From Desulfobacterales bacterium (GTDB lineage Bacteria > Desulfobacterota > Desulfobacteria > Desulfobacterales > UBA11574): a DNA stretch of 7,667 nt. Positions 1 through 6,856 of this stretch are shown one piece after another. Each line of letters opens with the position of its first letter. Position 1 is the first letter of the stretch. The position numbers were made by a program, and so were the translations under genes. The stretch lies in contig JAQYVG010000166.1 of assembly GCA_030145595.1 (NCBI GenBank), positions 1-7,667 on the forward strand, in the 5' to 3' direction. Under the pieces are notes generated by a model. The model was not told the DNA's origin and did no database searches. It saw only the letters and a program-made list of their open reading frames with translations.

Positions 1-1132
1 GGCCTGCGCTTATGTAAATGTTTTCTCCTTCCGCGCGTGCCACTTTTACCGGTACAGTTTTCAGGCGATTGTCATGGACAACATACACCGTATTTTCAAA
101 ACTGACCGCCTGCCGGGGGAGTCGGAAAACGTTATGCAGGGTCCTGCCCTCAATTTTCACCGAGCAGAACATACCTTCGACCAGCGGCAAAGATTCCGGT
201 TTTTTTTTAGTTGCAGTTTCAGCATCAACCCGCACGGCAACGGTAAGGGTGCGAGTTTGCTGGTCGAATTTCACTACCCGGTGCAGCCGGCCTTCCCAGG
301 TTTGGCCATTATTATTCTCTGTCCAGCGGACGATGCTCGGCACTTTTACAAGACCGGAAAACCATGCGCTTGTTTTCTCTGTTTTTTCTTTTTTAAAACG
401 GAGCCACCGGCGCGCATCCCGGCTGTCCAGGGGCACCTGGATTTCTAAAACCGAATCATCCGCCAGGACGGCGACATTTTGTCCCGGAGTGACATACTGA
501 CCATTTTCAAGCGCAACCGATTTGATGCGTGCATTAAAGGGAGCGCGGACCTCGCAGCGTTTTAGATTGGTCTCCGCCGTTGTCAGAACCTGTGCTATCT
601 GGCTGGTAAGATCAGCCGCTGCAAGGATCACTCTCTCAGCCGCTTCAACACCTGCTTGAGTGCCAACGCTGTTCTTTGCCAGCAATACCCGGACGCGCTC
701 ATGTTCTTTTTTGGCCAGTTCTTGACTGCGCTTGAGGATTTTCAAACGTTCCCTGCCGGTTTTGAGGACAATCATATAATCGGTTGGATCAATTTTAAAA
801 AGGACTTCTCCTTTAGGGATAATCTCGCCGGCTTTCAGTTTAGGATGTATCTTGATAATTTTTCCGGCAACTTCGGGCGCTATCGGCACCACAGTCAATG
901 CTTTTACTTCACCATAGCCGGAAATCAACACGGGAACATCCTCTTGTTCAACCTGCAGAGCCTCTACCTTTAGGGGACGTTCGCCGTTTTTGGCCTCGGC
1001 CGGAGGGGTTTTCAGCCTCGAGAGGATTCCCATTCCCACCACACCGGCAAGCAGAACGACGATGGAAGCGACAATGCTGACAAGCACAACCATAGCCGGT
1101 TTTTTTGATTTTTCGATTTTTTCAAACTCCAT
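1..1132 (-). CDS. RND-type efflux membrane fusion protein (HlyD family), partial at left edge
   Basis: Periplasmic adaptor that would link an inner-membrane pump to an outer-membrane channel. 377 codons are visible from the ATG; the 3' end lies outside the window. A short basic N-terminus is followed by one hydrophobic segment at about residues 13-37, giving an anchored, periplasm-facing protein. Next come a first lipoyl-like half at about 72-119 (GYGEVKA, PEVAGKI, KGEVLFKID), a charged helical hairpin at about 120-190, and the second lipoyl half at about 193-231 (CEVRAPF, ENGQYVTPGQ). The beta-barrel region follows at about 232-330, ending in the typical VEGMFCSVKI stretch, then a membrane-proximal part (LPRQAVSFEN). 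An AAAGGTGA ribosome-binding site lies 6 bases before the start. Families of this type run about 380-420 residues, so little is missing. An RND or ABC transporter gene is expected just beyond the left edge; substrate cannot be told. Family assignment is confident. Confidence 0.88.
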   Translation of the reverse strand, partial: MEFEKIEKSKKPAMVVLVSIVASIVVLLAGVVGMGILSRLKTPPAEAKNGERPLKVEALQVEQEDVPVLISGYGEVKALTVVPIAPEVAGKIIKIHPKLKAGEIIPKGEVLFKIDPTDYMIVLKTGRERLKILKRSQELAKKEHERVRVLLAKNSVGTQAGVEAAERVILAAADLTSQIAQVLTTAETNLKRCEVRAPFNARIKSVALENGQYVTPGQNVAVLADDSVLEIQVPLDSRDARRWLRFKKEKTEKTSAWFSGLVKVPSIVRWTENNNGQTWEGRLHRVVKFDQQTRTLTVAVRVDAETATKKKPESLPLVEGMFCSVKIEGRTLHNVFRLPRQAVSFENTVYVVHDNRLKTVPVKVARAEGENIYISAG

Positions 1133-1248
1133 CTGACTTCACCTTTTATTCTTCTTGATATAACGGGCGGTAAGGCGGCAGGAAGGGTGAGGCGTCTCGC
1201 ATCGCATGCGCATGATTGACATTCCTTGCGGAGGAAACGTTAAGAATG

Positions 1249-1276
1249 AGTAAACTGCAGGATTTTATGTTTTACT
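1249..1276. repeat. Imperfect dyad upstream of the membrane fusion gene
   Basis: AGTAAA at 1249-1254 faces TTTACT at 1271-1276, with CTTAAG immediately following. A separate perfect 10-base palindrome, CATGCGCATG, sits at 1205-1214. Both lie in the 276-base gap upstream of the membrane fusion gene, where an efflux operon would carry an operator. The arms are short and AT-rich, so chance is a real alternative. No convincing promoter stands out in this gap; a weak TTGAGT/TATAAC pair with 15-base spacing occurs on the minus strand at 1386-1412. Confidence 0.2.
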
Positions 1277-1334
1277 TAAGCCGAGTCCTAATGCTGCCGG
1301 ACGATTTATGCAGACACGTTGTCGCCGCAAACAA

Positions 1335-1356
1335 AGATCCCGTTGCCGGGTGATCT
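1335..1356 (-). terminator. Possible intrinsic terminator or leader hairpin after the C_GCAxxG_C_C gene
   Basis: Read on the minus strand, AGATC-CCG pairs with CGG-GATCT around a GCAA (GNRA-type) tetraloop. The 8-base-pair stem has one 2-base bulge, and TTTGTTTG follows. It lies 53 bases downstream of the stop codon at 1409-1411 and before the membrane fusion gene, which fits termination or attenuation between the two. The T-tract is interrupted, so efficiency is uncertain. Confidence 0.35.
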
Positions 1357-1408
1357 GCAGCACCCTCGACTTTTGCTCAATAAAGGTTATAAAATATCCG
1401 CCGGGGAC

Positions 1409-1948
1409 TCAATCCTCCAGATTCTCCACATTGGTACCGAAGGGTTGCGCCGCCGCCTCGTCTTTATCCGAGAAAATGAGCTCAGCGGCTATCTCAGCTG
1501 CATCCGTAATTATTTCACGACAGTAAAGAGCATGCTCCCGAGAAAGCCAGGCTGTGTGCCATTTGGAGGTTATCTCTTTACAGAGTGTTTCCCCGTACTT
1601 TTCTTTGATTCGATTGGGAATCTGATTGAACAATCTGTATAGACCCGGTTTTCCGTAAAGCTGTTCTTTTGATTTCTTGAGAACTTCCTTGCCTTCCCCC
1701 TCGGGAAGGACGCTTCTTCCGTGGACGGCACTGACGGCCATGACAGCCCCAGCTACAGCGCCGCAAGTATCGCCGTAGAGCCCGATGCCGCCGCCGAATC
1801 CCGTTGCCAGTTTTTTCACTTCCGGGGGCAATCCGGTCTCCACCAAAGAGAGCACCGCTTCGGTAACGCACTCGGCGCAATTGTACCCCAAAGAAAAATT
1901 TTTCCTCGCTCGTTGTCTTATTTGCTCTATTTGCTCTTCTTTATTCAT
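1409..1948 (-). CDS. C_GCAxxG_C_C family probable redox protein
   Basis: 179-residue soluble protein of the cysteine-rich C_GCAxxG_C_C family, whose members are regarded as probable redox or metal proteins without a settled reaction. Visible signature: GYNCAEC with Cys24 and Cys27, the glycine-rich GFGGGIGLYGDTCGAVAGA stretch with Cys62 at residues 50-68, then single cysteines at Cys123 (LCKEI) and Cys143 (LYCREI). There is no signal peptide or membrane segment. I chose the ATG at 1946-1948 because AAGGTG lies 6 bases before it (plus-strand 1955-1960); a TTG 8 codons upstream is open but has no such site. The gene lies 59 bases downstream of the histidine kinase in the same direction, so it may be the last gene of that operon. 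A role as redox input to the kinase is possible but only a guess. The charged C-terminal tail after residue 160 looks unstructured. Confidence 0.8.
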   Translation of the reverse strand: MNKEEQIEQIRQRARKNFSLGYNCAECVTEAVLSLVETGLPPEVKKLATGFGGGIGLYGDTCGAVAGAVMAVSAVHGRSVLPEGEGKEVLKKSKEQLYGKPGLYRLFNQIPNRIKEKYGETLCKEITSKWHTAWLSREHALYCREIITDAAEIAAELIFSDKDEAAAQPFGTNVENLED

Positions 1949-2007
1949 TATTGGCACCTTCTTCACCCGCAATTATGTAATTGTTAAAGCATTCTTTTTG
2001 CTAGTCT

Positions 2008-3255
2008 TTATTTAAGAGTTGTTTTTTCTGTTGGGAGGGTAAAGCAAAAGCGGCTCCCCTTTTGACTTTCACTTTCAACCCAGATCTTTCCTTGATGGGC
2101 ATCCACGGCCATCTTACAGAAGGTCAACCCCAAGCCGGTTGTATGTACACGTCCTTCGCTTTTTTTGTCAACCTGGAAATATTTGTCAAAAATGTTTTTG
2201 CTGTGCTCGGCAGGTACACCGGGGCCGTTGTCCCGGACGAAAAATATGATCTCCGAAGACGGCAAATACTCAAAGCCAACCTCAATGGTATCATCAGGAG
2301 GTGAATAGTTGATGGCGTTCGTTAAAAGATTTTGTAAAATTCGAAGCAGAATGCCACGGTCGCCCCAGAAAAAATCGGTAGTTTCAGGGGCTGGAAAATT
2401 TTCCGCAAAAGTCAGGTTCTTGAGCTCGAAAAGACCAAAAAGCCTGGCCAGAGCCTCTTTGATCAGGTCCTGAGGATCAATCTTTTCATGGATCAGCTTG
2501 AGCCGGTTTTCTTCAAGCTGGGCAATATCCAGAAGATTGAACACCATGGAATATAATGTATCACATGCCGTTTTACCGGCGTTCACATATTCGCGGTCTT
2601 CGTCGGAAACAGCATAAGAAAGAATGTCAAGATTTGCTATCAATTCCGAAACAGGCCCTTTTAAATCGTGGATCAGCATATTGTAAAAGTCGGCCTTAAG
2701 CTGTTCCAACTTCTCTAATTGAAGGTTCTTCTGCTGTAAAGTGCGCTTTTTCTTTTCTAAAGATTCTGTCAGGCGTTGATTTTCAAGAGCACCGATGACA
2801 TGCCCCGCTAAAATTAACAGGGATTTCTGTTCCTCTTGCGGAAAAGAATCCTCACCTATCTTATCCGTTGCAGTTATGATTCCAATAACTTTATTTTTGA
2901 CTATGATAGGTACCAGCAACAAGGCGCATCCTTCATAGTGCTCAAAACGCGCCGGGAAAATATCACTGGTGGAAATATCTTCGACATACAAAATGTCTTT
3001 ATGTATGCAAACCCAGGAGGAGGGAGATTCCTGATCGAGACTTTGCTTTATGCCTATCAATTCCGGATTGGTCGAGGCCGCAACTTTAATGTTCTTAGAG
3101 CCTTTCACAAGCATGATAGAGCCGCTTTTGACACTCATGTGCCGGACAATTTCAAGGATAATATGCTGCAGTTTCTCCTTGAAATCAAGGTACCGGTCAT
3201 GGGAGATGGAATTAATTTTTATTAAAACCGGAAGCAATTCTTTAGCGTTTGGCAT
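2008..3255 (-). CDS. Soluble GAF-domain sensor histidine kinase
   Basis: 415-residue histidine kinase with no transmembrane segment, so a cytoplasmic sensor. Residues about 20-160 form a GAF-like sensory domain (SGSIMLV, a central WVC, LLLVPIIVKNKVIGIITAT). A coiled coil at about 160-192 (KKKRTLQQKNLQLEKLEQLK) leads to the dimerisation/phosphoacceptor helix with the H-box FYNMLIHDLKGP, His196 being the phosphorylated residue. The catalytic ATPase domain shows an N-box (QNLLTNAINYSP, Asn309/Asn313/Asn316), G1 DNGPGVP at 342-348, F-box IFDKYFQ at 355-361 and G2 TTGLGLTFC at 372-380. All key residues are present, so it should be active. An AAGGAAG ribosome-binding site precedes the ATG, and the start is only 11 bases after the response regulator stop, which argues that the two are partners. 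The GAF ligand cannot be predicted. Confidence 0.92.
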   Translation of the reverse strand: MPNAKELLPVLIKINSISHDRYLDFKEKLQHIILEIVRHMSVKSGSIMLVKGSKNIKVAASTNPELIGIKQSLDQESPSSWVCIHKDILYVEDISTSDIFPARFEHYEGCALLLVPIIVKNKVIGIITATDKIGEDSFPQEEQKSLLILAGHVIGALENQRLTESLEKKKRTLQQKNLQLEKLEQLKADFYNMLIHDLKGPVSELIANLDILSYAVSDEDREYVNAGKTACDTLYSMVFNLLDIAQLEENRLKLIHEKIDPQDLIKEALARLFGLFELKNLTFAENFPAPETTDFFWGDRGILLRILQNLLTNAINYSPPDDTIEVGFEYLPSSEIIFFVRDNGPGVPAEHSKNIFDKYFQVDKKSEGRVHTTGLGLTFCKMAVDAHQGKIWVESESQKGSRFCFTLPTEKTTLK

Positions 3256-3266
3256 GGGCTTCTTCC

Positions 3267-4424
3267 TTACATTTTAGCACAACTTCTCATAAGCTCTCGG
3301 GCTTTTTTGTGGTCCGGGTCGAGCTTTAACAATCTCTTCAAGACTCCTTCAGCCCAAATCGGCTTGCCGATAGTTATATAATCCTGGGCAAGGTGGAGTT
3401 TAATCTCCAGGTTTTCGTCATCATTTTTTTCGGCTTCAATCAAATATGGTAATGCTTTATTGACATCACCTACAGATTCCCATGTCTTACCCAGCTTGAA
3501 AAGAAGGTCTGGCCGCTGCGGCAGTTTATTGATCAGATGCTCAAAAAGGGAGGCGGCATAATTATGTGCTCCGTTCTCACGACAAAAATCGGCAACTTCC
3601 TCCTGAAGCACTAAAGGATCTTTCGAAAATTTGAAAGCCTGGGTAAATACCTTAATGGCTCTGGGGATCATTTCCCTTTGAACCAGGGTCTTGCCAAAAT
3701 TGATTCCGCGGTCAAGGTGGCGCGGGCTGATCTCCATGGCTTTCTCAAAGTAATGATGAGCCTTGTCGATTTTATCCTGCTTGAGATACAACTCCCCAAG
3801 ATTATGGAAAGCAATCACATCCATGTGATTCATCTTTGCGGCCTGCAACAACCACTTTTCAGCCTCTTCTAACTCCTCCTTTTTTAAATAAAAATGGCCC
3901 AGTTCACGGATGGCTCGGGATGAATCCGGATCCGATTCCATGGCCAGCCGGGCTGCGTCGATGGCCATGTCCAGATCGCCTTTGTCTTCAAAATCACGGG
4001 CTCTTTTAAGATGGGCGACAATGGGAGGAGGATTGTTGGCCTTGGCAACGACGCCGGCAACCTTGTTCTCCAATAGCTTGATGGTCAAAGGCTTCAATAG
4101 CAAGGCATCAACATAGGACTCAGCCGCCTCGGCCACATAATCTTGGTAGGCCTGGGCCGTAATCATAATTACCGGTATATCTCTTAAAACCCTGTCGTTC
4201 CGAATAATGCTTAAGGCTTCACCACCTTGCATCTCGGGCATATTGTAGTCCATCAAAACTAAATCGATGGACTCTTTGCGCAGGATGCGCAAAGCTTCTT
4301 TCCCATTATGAGCATAGAAAAACTGGTCCCCGTATCCGACGGTATTCATCATGCGATGCACCGATTTGCACATGGTGATGACGTCATCCACAATCAGTAC
4401 GGTCATCTCGTTCAGATCGATCAT
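3267..4424 (-). CDS. Response regulator with CheY-like receiver and TPR array
   Basis: 385-residue response regulator. The N-terminal receiver (about 6-125) is CheY-like with a complete active site: Asp13/Asp14 (LIVDDV), phosphoacceptor Asp59 (LVLMDYNMPEM), Thr89 (VIMITAQA) and Lys111 (LLLKPL). From about residue 140 to the end lie roughly six or seven tetratricopeptide repeats, with telltale turns such as KGDLDMAI, KKEELEEAEKWL, KQDKIDKAHHYFEKAMEISP, VGDVNKALPYL and LKLDPDHKKA. There is no DNA-binding, GGDEF or other enzymatic output, so the effect of phosphorylation is probably on protein-protein binding through the TPRs. It lies between cheX (39-base gap) and the histidine kinase (11-base gap), making the kinase the likely phosphodonor and CheX the likely phosphatase. 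The first ATG is used although its ribosome-binding site (GGGAAA, about 9 bases away) is modest; an internal Met7 start has nothing better. Confidence 0.92.
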   Translation of the reverse strand: MIDLNEMTVLIVDDVITMCKSVHRMMNTVGYGDQFFYAHNGKEALRILRKESIDLVLMDYNMPEMQGGEALSIIRNDRVLRDIPVIMITAQAYQDYVAEAAESYVDALLLKPLTIKLLENKVAGVVAKANNPPPIVAHLKRARDFEDKGDLDMAIDAARLAMESDPDSSRAIRELGHFYLKKEELEEAEKWLLQAAKMNHMDVIAFHNLGELYLKQDKIDKAHHYFEKAMEISPRHLDRGINFGKTLVQREMIPRAIKVFTQAFKFSKDPLVLQEEVADFCRENGAHNYAASLFEHLINKLPQRPDLLFKLGKTWESVGDVNKALPYLIEAEKNDDENLEIKLHLAQDYITIGKPIWAEGVLKRLLKLDPDHKKARELMRSCAKM

Positions 4425-4463
4425 AGCTGGTTTCCCATGATGGCTGTTGATGATTATTTAAGG

Positions 4464-4925
4464 TTAACCTTCAAAACATATTTCGATTGCGAAACTTCCG
4501 CATTCTGTTTTGAAAGGTATCGCAATTTTGGGACCTTTGGTCATCGTTTCAAGCTTATGGTTTTTACCGGTAATAACCGTAGGAATGGCCCCGTGAAAGA
4601 CCTTGCCTATTTCTTCCAGCTCCTTTCTGGCCTGCCCGGATATCATATTGGTTAATTCACCCACAGCATCGGCAATTTCATTGTTTATTTCCGCCATTTC
4701 CTCTCCTAACATGTTGGAAACGATTTTTAAAATGCATAATTCATCAAAGGTGACGGAAACCGTTCCATTTGCTTCGCCGGTAAAGCCAACAATACCCGAA
4801 ACATCTCCTTGGGCAACATTATCTTTTTTGAGATGAGGTTTTCCGGCCTCAGACTTAACAAATGCCATTGTTTCTATAACATTAACCGTCGCCGTGATAA
4901 ATGGATTAATGACTTTTGCGTCCAT
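4464..4925 (-). CDS. cheX: CheX-family chemotaxis phosphatase
   Basis: 153-residue CheX/CheC-type protein. Members dephosphorylate CheY-P, with an acidic Glu and an Asn of an ExxN helix reaching into the receiver active site. Here that helix is DAVGELTNMISGQAR, with Glu90 and Asn93. The N-terminus (MDAKVINPFITATVNVIETM) and the following GFTGEANGTVSVTF strand match the family fold and length; one catalytic helix as in CheX, rather than two as in CheC. The protein is cytoplasmic. A GGGAGA ribosome-binding site lies 7 bases before the ATG. It is the first gene of the minus-strand set followed by the CheY-like receiver-TPR protein, so that receiver is its obvious substrate. No cheA, cheW or receptor gene is in the window. 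A candidate promoter lies 176-205 bases upstream, beside a large inverted repeat. Confidence 0.85.
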   Translation of the reverse strand: MDAKVINPFITATVNVIETMAFVKSEAGKPHLKKDNVAQGDVSGIVGFTGEANGTVSVTFDELCILKIVSNMLGEEMAEINNEIADAVGELTNMISGQARKELEEIGKVFHGAIPTVITGKNHKLETMTKGPKIAIPFKTECGSFAIEICFEG

Positions 4926-5076
4926 GTACTATTCTCCCGGTTCTGTGCTGGAACAGATAGAAAACCGCTACCATGCTCTTTTTTAATTTTGCATCTAAGA
5001 CCTTAGACAAAATTGAATGTTTGGAAACAGCCTCGAAAATAGAGGCGATGATCTGATCAGCTGGCGGGAGCCGATT

Positions 5077-5117
5077 AGATTTTACTGTAATATTCAAATG
5101 ATATTACAGTAAAATCT
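5077..5117. repeat. Perfect 17-base inverted repeat with 7-base loop
   Basis: The left arm AGATTTTACTGTAATAT (5077-5093) is the exact reverse complement of the right arm (5101-5117); the loop is TCAAATG. Symmetry ends on both sides at the next base. It lies in the divergent region between cheX and the lhgO side. It could be an operator for a large dimeric or tetrameric regulator, a cruciform or mobile-element remnant, or a transcript hairpin. No T-tract follows on either strand, so a simple intrinsic terminator is unlikely. The half-site TACTGT/ACAGTA resembles a LexA box, but the 17-base separation is too large for that. ATCTTGC is repeated directly at 5114-5120 and 5122-5128. Confidence 0.85.
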
Positions 5118-5130
5118 TGCCATCTTGCAA
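5101..5130 (-). promoter_or_regulatory. Candidate sigma70 promoter for the cheX operon
   Basis: On the minus strand TTGCAA (5130-5125) and TAATAT (5106-5101) are 18 bases apart, each matching four of six consensus bases. Transcription would start near 5094 and give a leader of about 170 bases before cheX. The -10 element and part of the spacer lie inside the right arm of the 17-base inverted repeat, so a protein bound there would block RNA polymerase. The match is moderate and AT-rich DNA produces such pairs by chance. Confidence 0.35.
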
Positions 5131-5189
5131 CCAAAATAAATTCTTCATGAGAAATTTGGGTTAATTGGGCTGATATATGCGGGGCATAG

Positions 5190-5381
5190 GTTGCCGTTTT
5201 TAAAAAAAATGGAGCAAGCGATCGCCTTGACTTTCCATTATCTGAATGCCAGAGTATTGTTATAAAAACACAAGGTATTCATGTGACGGAATGGCCTGAT
5301 CTGAAGGCGCAGTTTTTTGCCGGGATCAATCCGGATATCTTTTACCTCTATGATATCATCAAACAAAGAGGAGAATATTAG
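5190..5381 (+). pseudogene. C-terminal gene remnant (or very short gene) coupled to lhgO
   Basis: An open frame of 63 codons ends in a TAG (5379-5381) that shares its G with the GTG start of the downstream oxidase, the usual sign of translational coupling between cotranscribed genes. Its last part reads like genuine protein (GIHVTEWPDLKAQFF, then NPDIFYLYDIIKQRGEY). The frame has no ATG. The only plausible in-frame start in the protein-like part is a GTG at 5283, with AAGG just upstream, which would give 32 residues. Upstream, another frame (5140 onward, reading GLIGLIYAGHRLPFLKK) runs into an eight-A tract at 5202-5209 where one lost base would join it to this frame. I read it as the 3' end of a broken gene, protein family unrecognised. 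The alternative is an intact small coupled protein. Confidence 0.4.
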
Positions 5382-6574
5382 TGCTTGCCGATAAAACCGA
5401 CATCCTGATTGCCGGTGCAGGCATCATTGGGCTCACCGTGGCAAGAGAGCTGATTGCCTGTGGATATGATGAAATTGTTATCATCGAAAAAGAGCCGGAA
5501 CTCGGTTTGCATGCCTCCGGTCGTAACAGTGGTGTCCTGCATGCGGGAATCTATTACAGCCCCGACAGCCTCAAAGCTAAAATGTGCCTCAAGGGTAATT
5601 TCCTGATGAAAGCATACTGTAAGGAAAAGGGACTGCCGATTCTTGAAAAGGGTAAGGTCATCGTTGCCTGCGATGAAGCCGAGCTGCCGGCACTTGATGA
5701 GCTTTACCGGCGGGCAACGGCCAACGGCGCCAAGGTAGAAATTATCGACGAAAAACAGCTGGCGGAGATCGAGCCTAACGCCAAAACAACCGGCAAGGCC
5801 CTGTATTCGCACCATACCGCCCAGGTGGATCCCAAAGCGGTTTTGCAAAGTATTCGCAAAGAACTTACCGGCAGCGGGAAGGTGAAAATAGTCACCAATT
5901 GCCGCTTAAAGGGTCTTGTCGGCACCCGCACGGCAGTCACCACCCGCGGCAAAATCGTATTTTCCCGCTTCATTAACTCTGCCGGTGCCCACTGCGACCT
6001 GGTGGCTCAGGCCTTTGGTTACGGCTATAATTATCGCCTCATTCCTTTCAAGGGGATCTACCGCAAATTGAAAAAGACCGCACCCTATTCAGTCAATGGC
6101 AATATCTATCCGGTGCCGGACATCCGCAACCCCTTTCTGGGCGTTCATTTCACCCGCAGTGTCCACGGTGATGTCTATCTCGGCCCCACCGCCATCCCGG
6201 CCTTTGGTCGTGAAAACTACGGAATATTTACAGGCATAGACCCTGAAGGCCTGTCGATTGTCCTGTCCGATATAGTTCTCTTTTGCCTTAATTCCAAATT
6301 CCGGGCGGTTGCAGTCAGCGAACCCAGAAAATATAATTCTTCCTTTTTTTTCCGCAACGCCGGCAAGCTCGTTAAGCGCCTCAACTCTGAGGATATCGAA
6401 TCGAGCAGCAAGGTTGGGATTCGTGCCCAGCTTGTTGACTGGAACACCAAAGAAATGGTGATGGATTTTTTGCTGCATCAAGACGGCGAGGCCGTCCACA
6501 TATTGAATCCTGTCTCGCCGGCGTTTACCTGCTCCATGGAACTTGCCAGGCAGATCGTAAAACAATACTTTTGA
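5381..6574 (+). CDS. lhgO: L-2-hydroxyglutarate oxidase family FAD-dependent oxidoreductase
   Basis: 397-residue flavoprotein of the DAO superfamily, close in layout to LhgO (YgaF), which oxidises L-2-hydroxyglutarate to 2-oxoglutarate and passes electrons to the membrane quinone pool. FAD-binding Rossmann motif GAGIIGLTVARE begins at about residue 12, with the ribose-binding acidic residue near 36 (VIIEKE). The family block HASGRNSGVLHAGIYY spans 44-59. Later landmarks are the second dinucleotide-binding piece INSAGAHCD, the substrate-domain PFKGIYRKL, GIRAQLVDW and a C-terminal SPAFTCSMELARQIV. Length fits the family (about 395-420). There is no signal peptide; peripheral membrane association is expected. 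The GTG start is supported by AGAGGAG (5367-5373) 7 bases upstream and by overlap with the preceding stop. Substrate could be another 2-hydroxy acid, since neighbours typical of glutarate catabolism are absent. Confidence 0.87.
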   Translation: MLADKTDILIAGAGIIGLTVARELIACGYDEIVIIEKEPELGLHASGRNSGVLHAGIYYSPDSLKAKMCLKGNFLMKAYCKEKGLPILEKGKVIVACDEAELPALDELYRRATANGAKVEIIDEKQLAEIEPNAKTTGKALYSHHTAQVDPKAVLQSIRKELTGSGKVKIVTNCRLKGLVGTRTAVTTRGKIVFSRFINSAGAHCDLVAQAFGYGYNYRLIPFKGIYRKLKKTAPYSVNGNIYPVPDIRNPFLGVHFTRSVHGDVYLGPTAIPAFGRENYGIFTGIDPEGLSIVLSDIVLFCLNSKFRAVAVSEPRKYNSSFFFRNAGKLVKRLNSEDIESSSKVGIRAQLVDWNTKEMVMDFLLHQDGEAVHILNPVSPAFTCSMELARQIVKQYF

Positions 6575-6580
6575 TGGCGT

Positions 6581-6624
6581 CGTAAAAAGTCCCAGCTACT
6601 GCGTTATTGAAATTGACTTTTACG
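6581..6624. repeat. Inverted repeat after lhgO, possible dispersed intergenic repeat
   Basis: CGTAAAAAGTC (6581-6591) faces GACTTTTACG (6615-6624): ten paired positions with one extra A, around a 23-base centre. It starts 6 bases after the lhgO stop. There is no T-tract on the plus strand, so it is a poor intrinsic terminator. Text of the form GGCGTCGTAAAAAGTC feels familiar from intergenic repeats in Desulfobacterales; that is recollection and unchecked. The right arm overlaps the -35 box of the next promoter. Confidence 0.5.
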
Positions 6625-6642
6625 CATTTGCCATGTTATAAT
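6613..6642 (+). promoter_or_regulatory. Near-consensus sigma70-type promoter
   Basis: TTGACT (6613-6618, five of six) and TATAAT (6637-6642, six of six) are separated by 18 bases. Transcription would begin near 6649, about 410 bases before the ATG of the cyclic-nucleotide-binding gene, with no normal gene in between. This is the best promoter match I see in the window. It may serve that gene through a long leader, or a small RNA that ends earlier, for instance at the T-tract 6768-6774, where only a weak GGTA/TACC stem is visible. Confidence 0.6.
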
Positions 6643-6856
6643 TTAACACAAGATTCCAGAATGCTTTCCGGCTCCTCAGAGTTTTATGTTGCGCTCTTAT
6701 CCCTCACTCGACCTTCTCTAGCGCATTGTTGTCTAACTGGTAATTTTCGGGTTCGATTTTACGTACCTTTTTTTGACCGGCAACGCGACTTAATCTTCCT
6801 GCTGTTAGGGCTTTTTGGCATGCAATCTTTTTGAACCGTACTATTACGGAGGGTCC

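Noticed and set aside
18..1080. Several plus-strand frames of 60-160 codons at the left end
   Set aside because: All are antisense shadows of the membrane fusion gene, whose minus-strand frame is continuous and matches its family throughout.
1578..1880. A 100-codon minus-strand frame inside the C_GCAxxG_C_C gene
   Set aside because: It is an arginine-rich out-of-frame shadow of a well-supported gene.
4906..5097. A 63-codon minus-strand frame just upstream of and overlapping cheX by 20 bases
   Set aside because: It starts with TTG inside the loop of the inverted repeat, with no ribosome-binding site. Its helical, protein-like composition keeps it barely possible, but I see no family and cheX has its own good start.
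5077..5117. LexA (SOS) box reading of the inverted repeat because of TACTGT and ACAGTA
   Set aside because: LexA needs about 8 bases between these halves; here there are 17.
6721..6775. tRNA-like text (CTAACTGGTAA, then GGGTTCGATTTT)
   Set aside because: The bases flanking the supposed T-loop do not pair and no acceptor or anticodon stem can be built.
6607..6834. A 75-codon plus-strand frame after lhgO
   Set aside because: It begins with TTG on top of the promoter, has no ribosome-binding site and has no recognisable domain.
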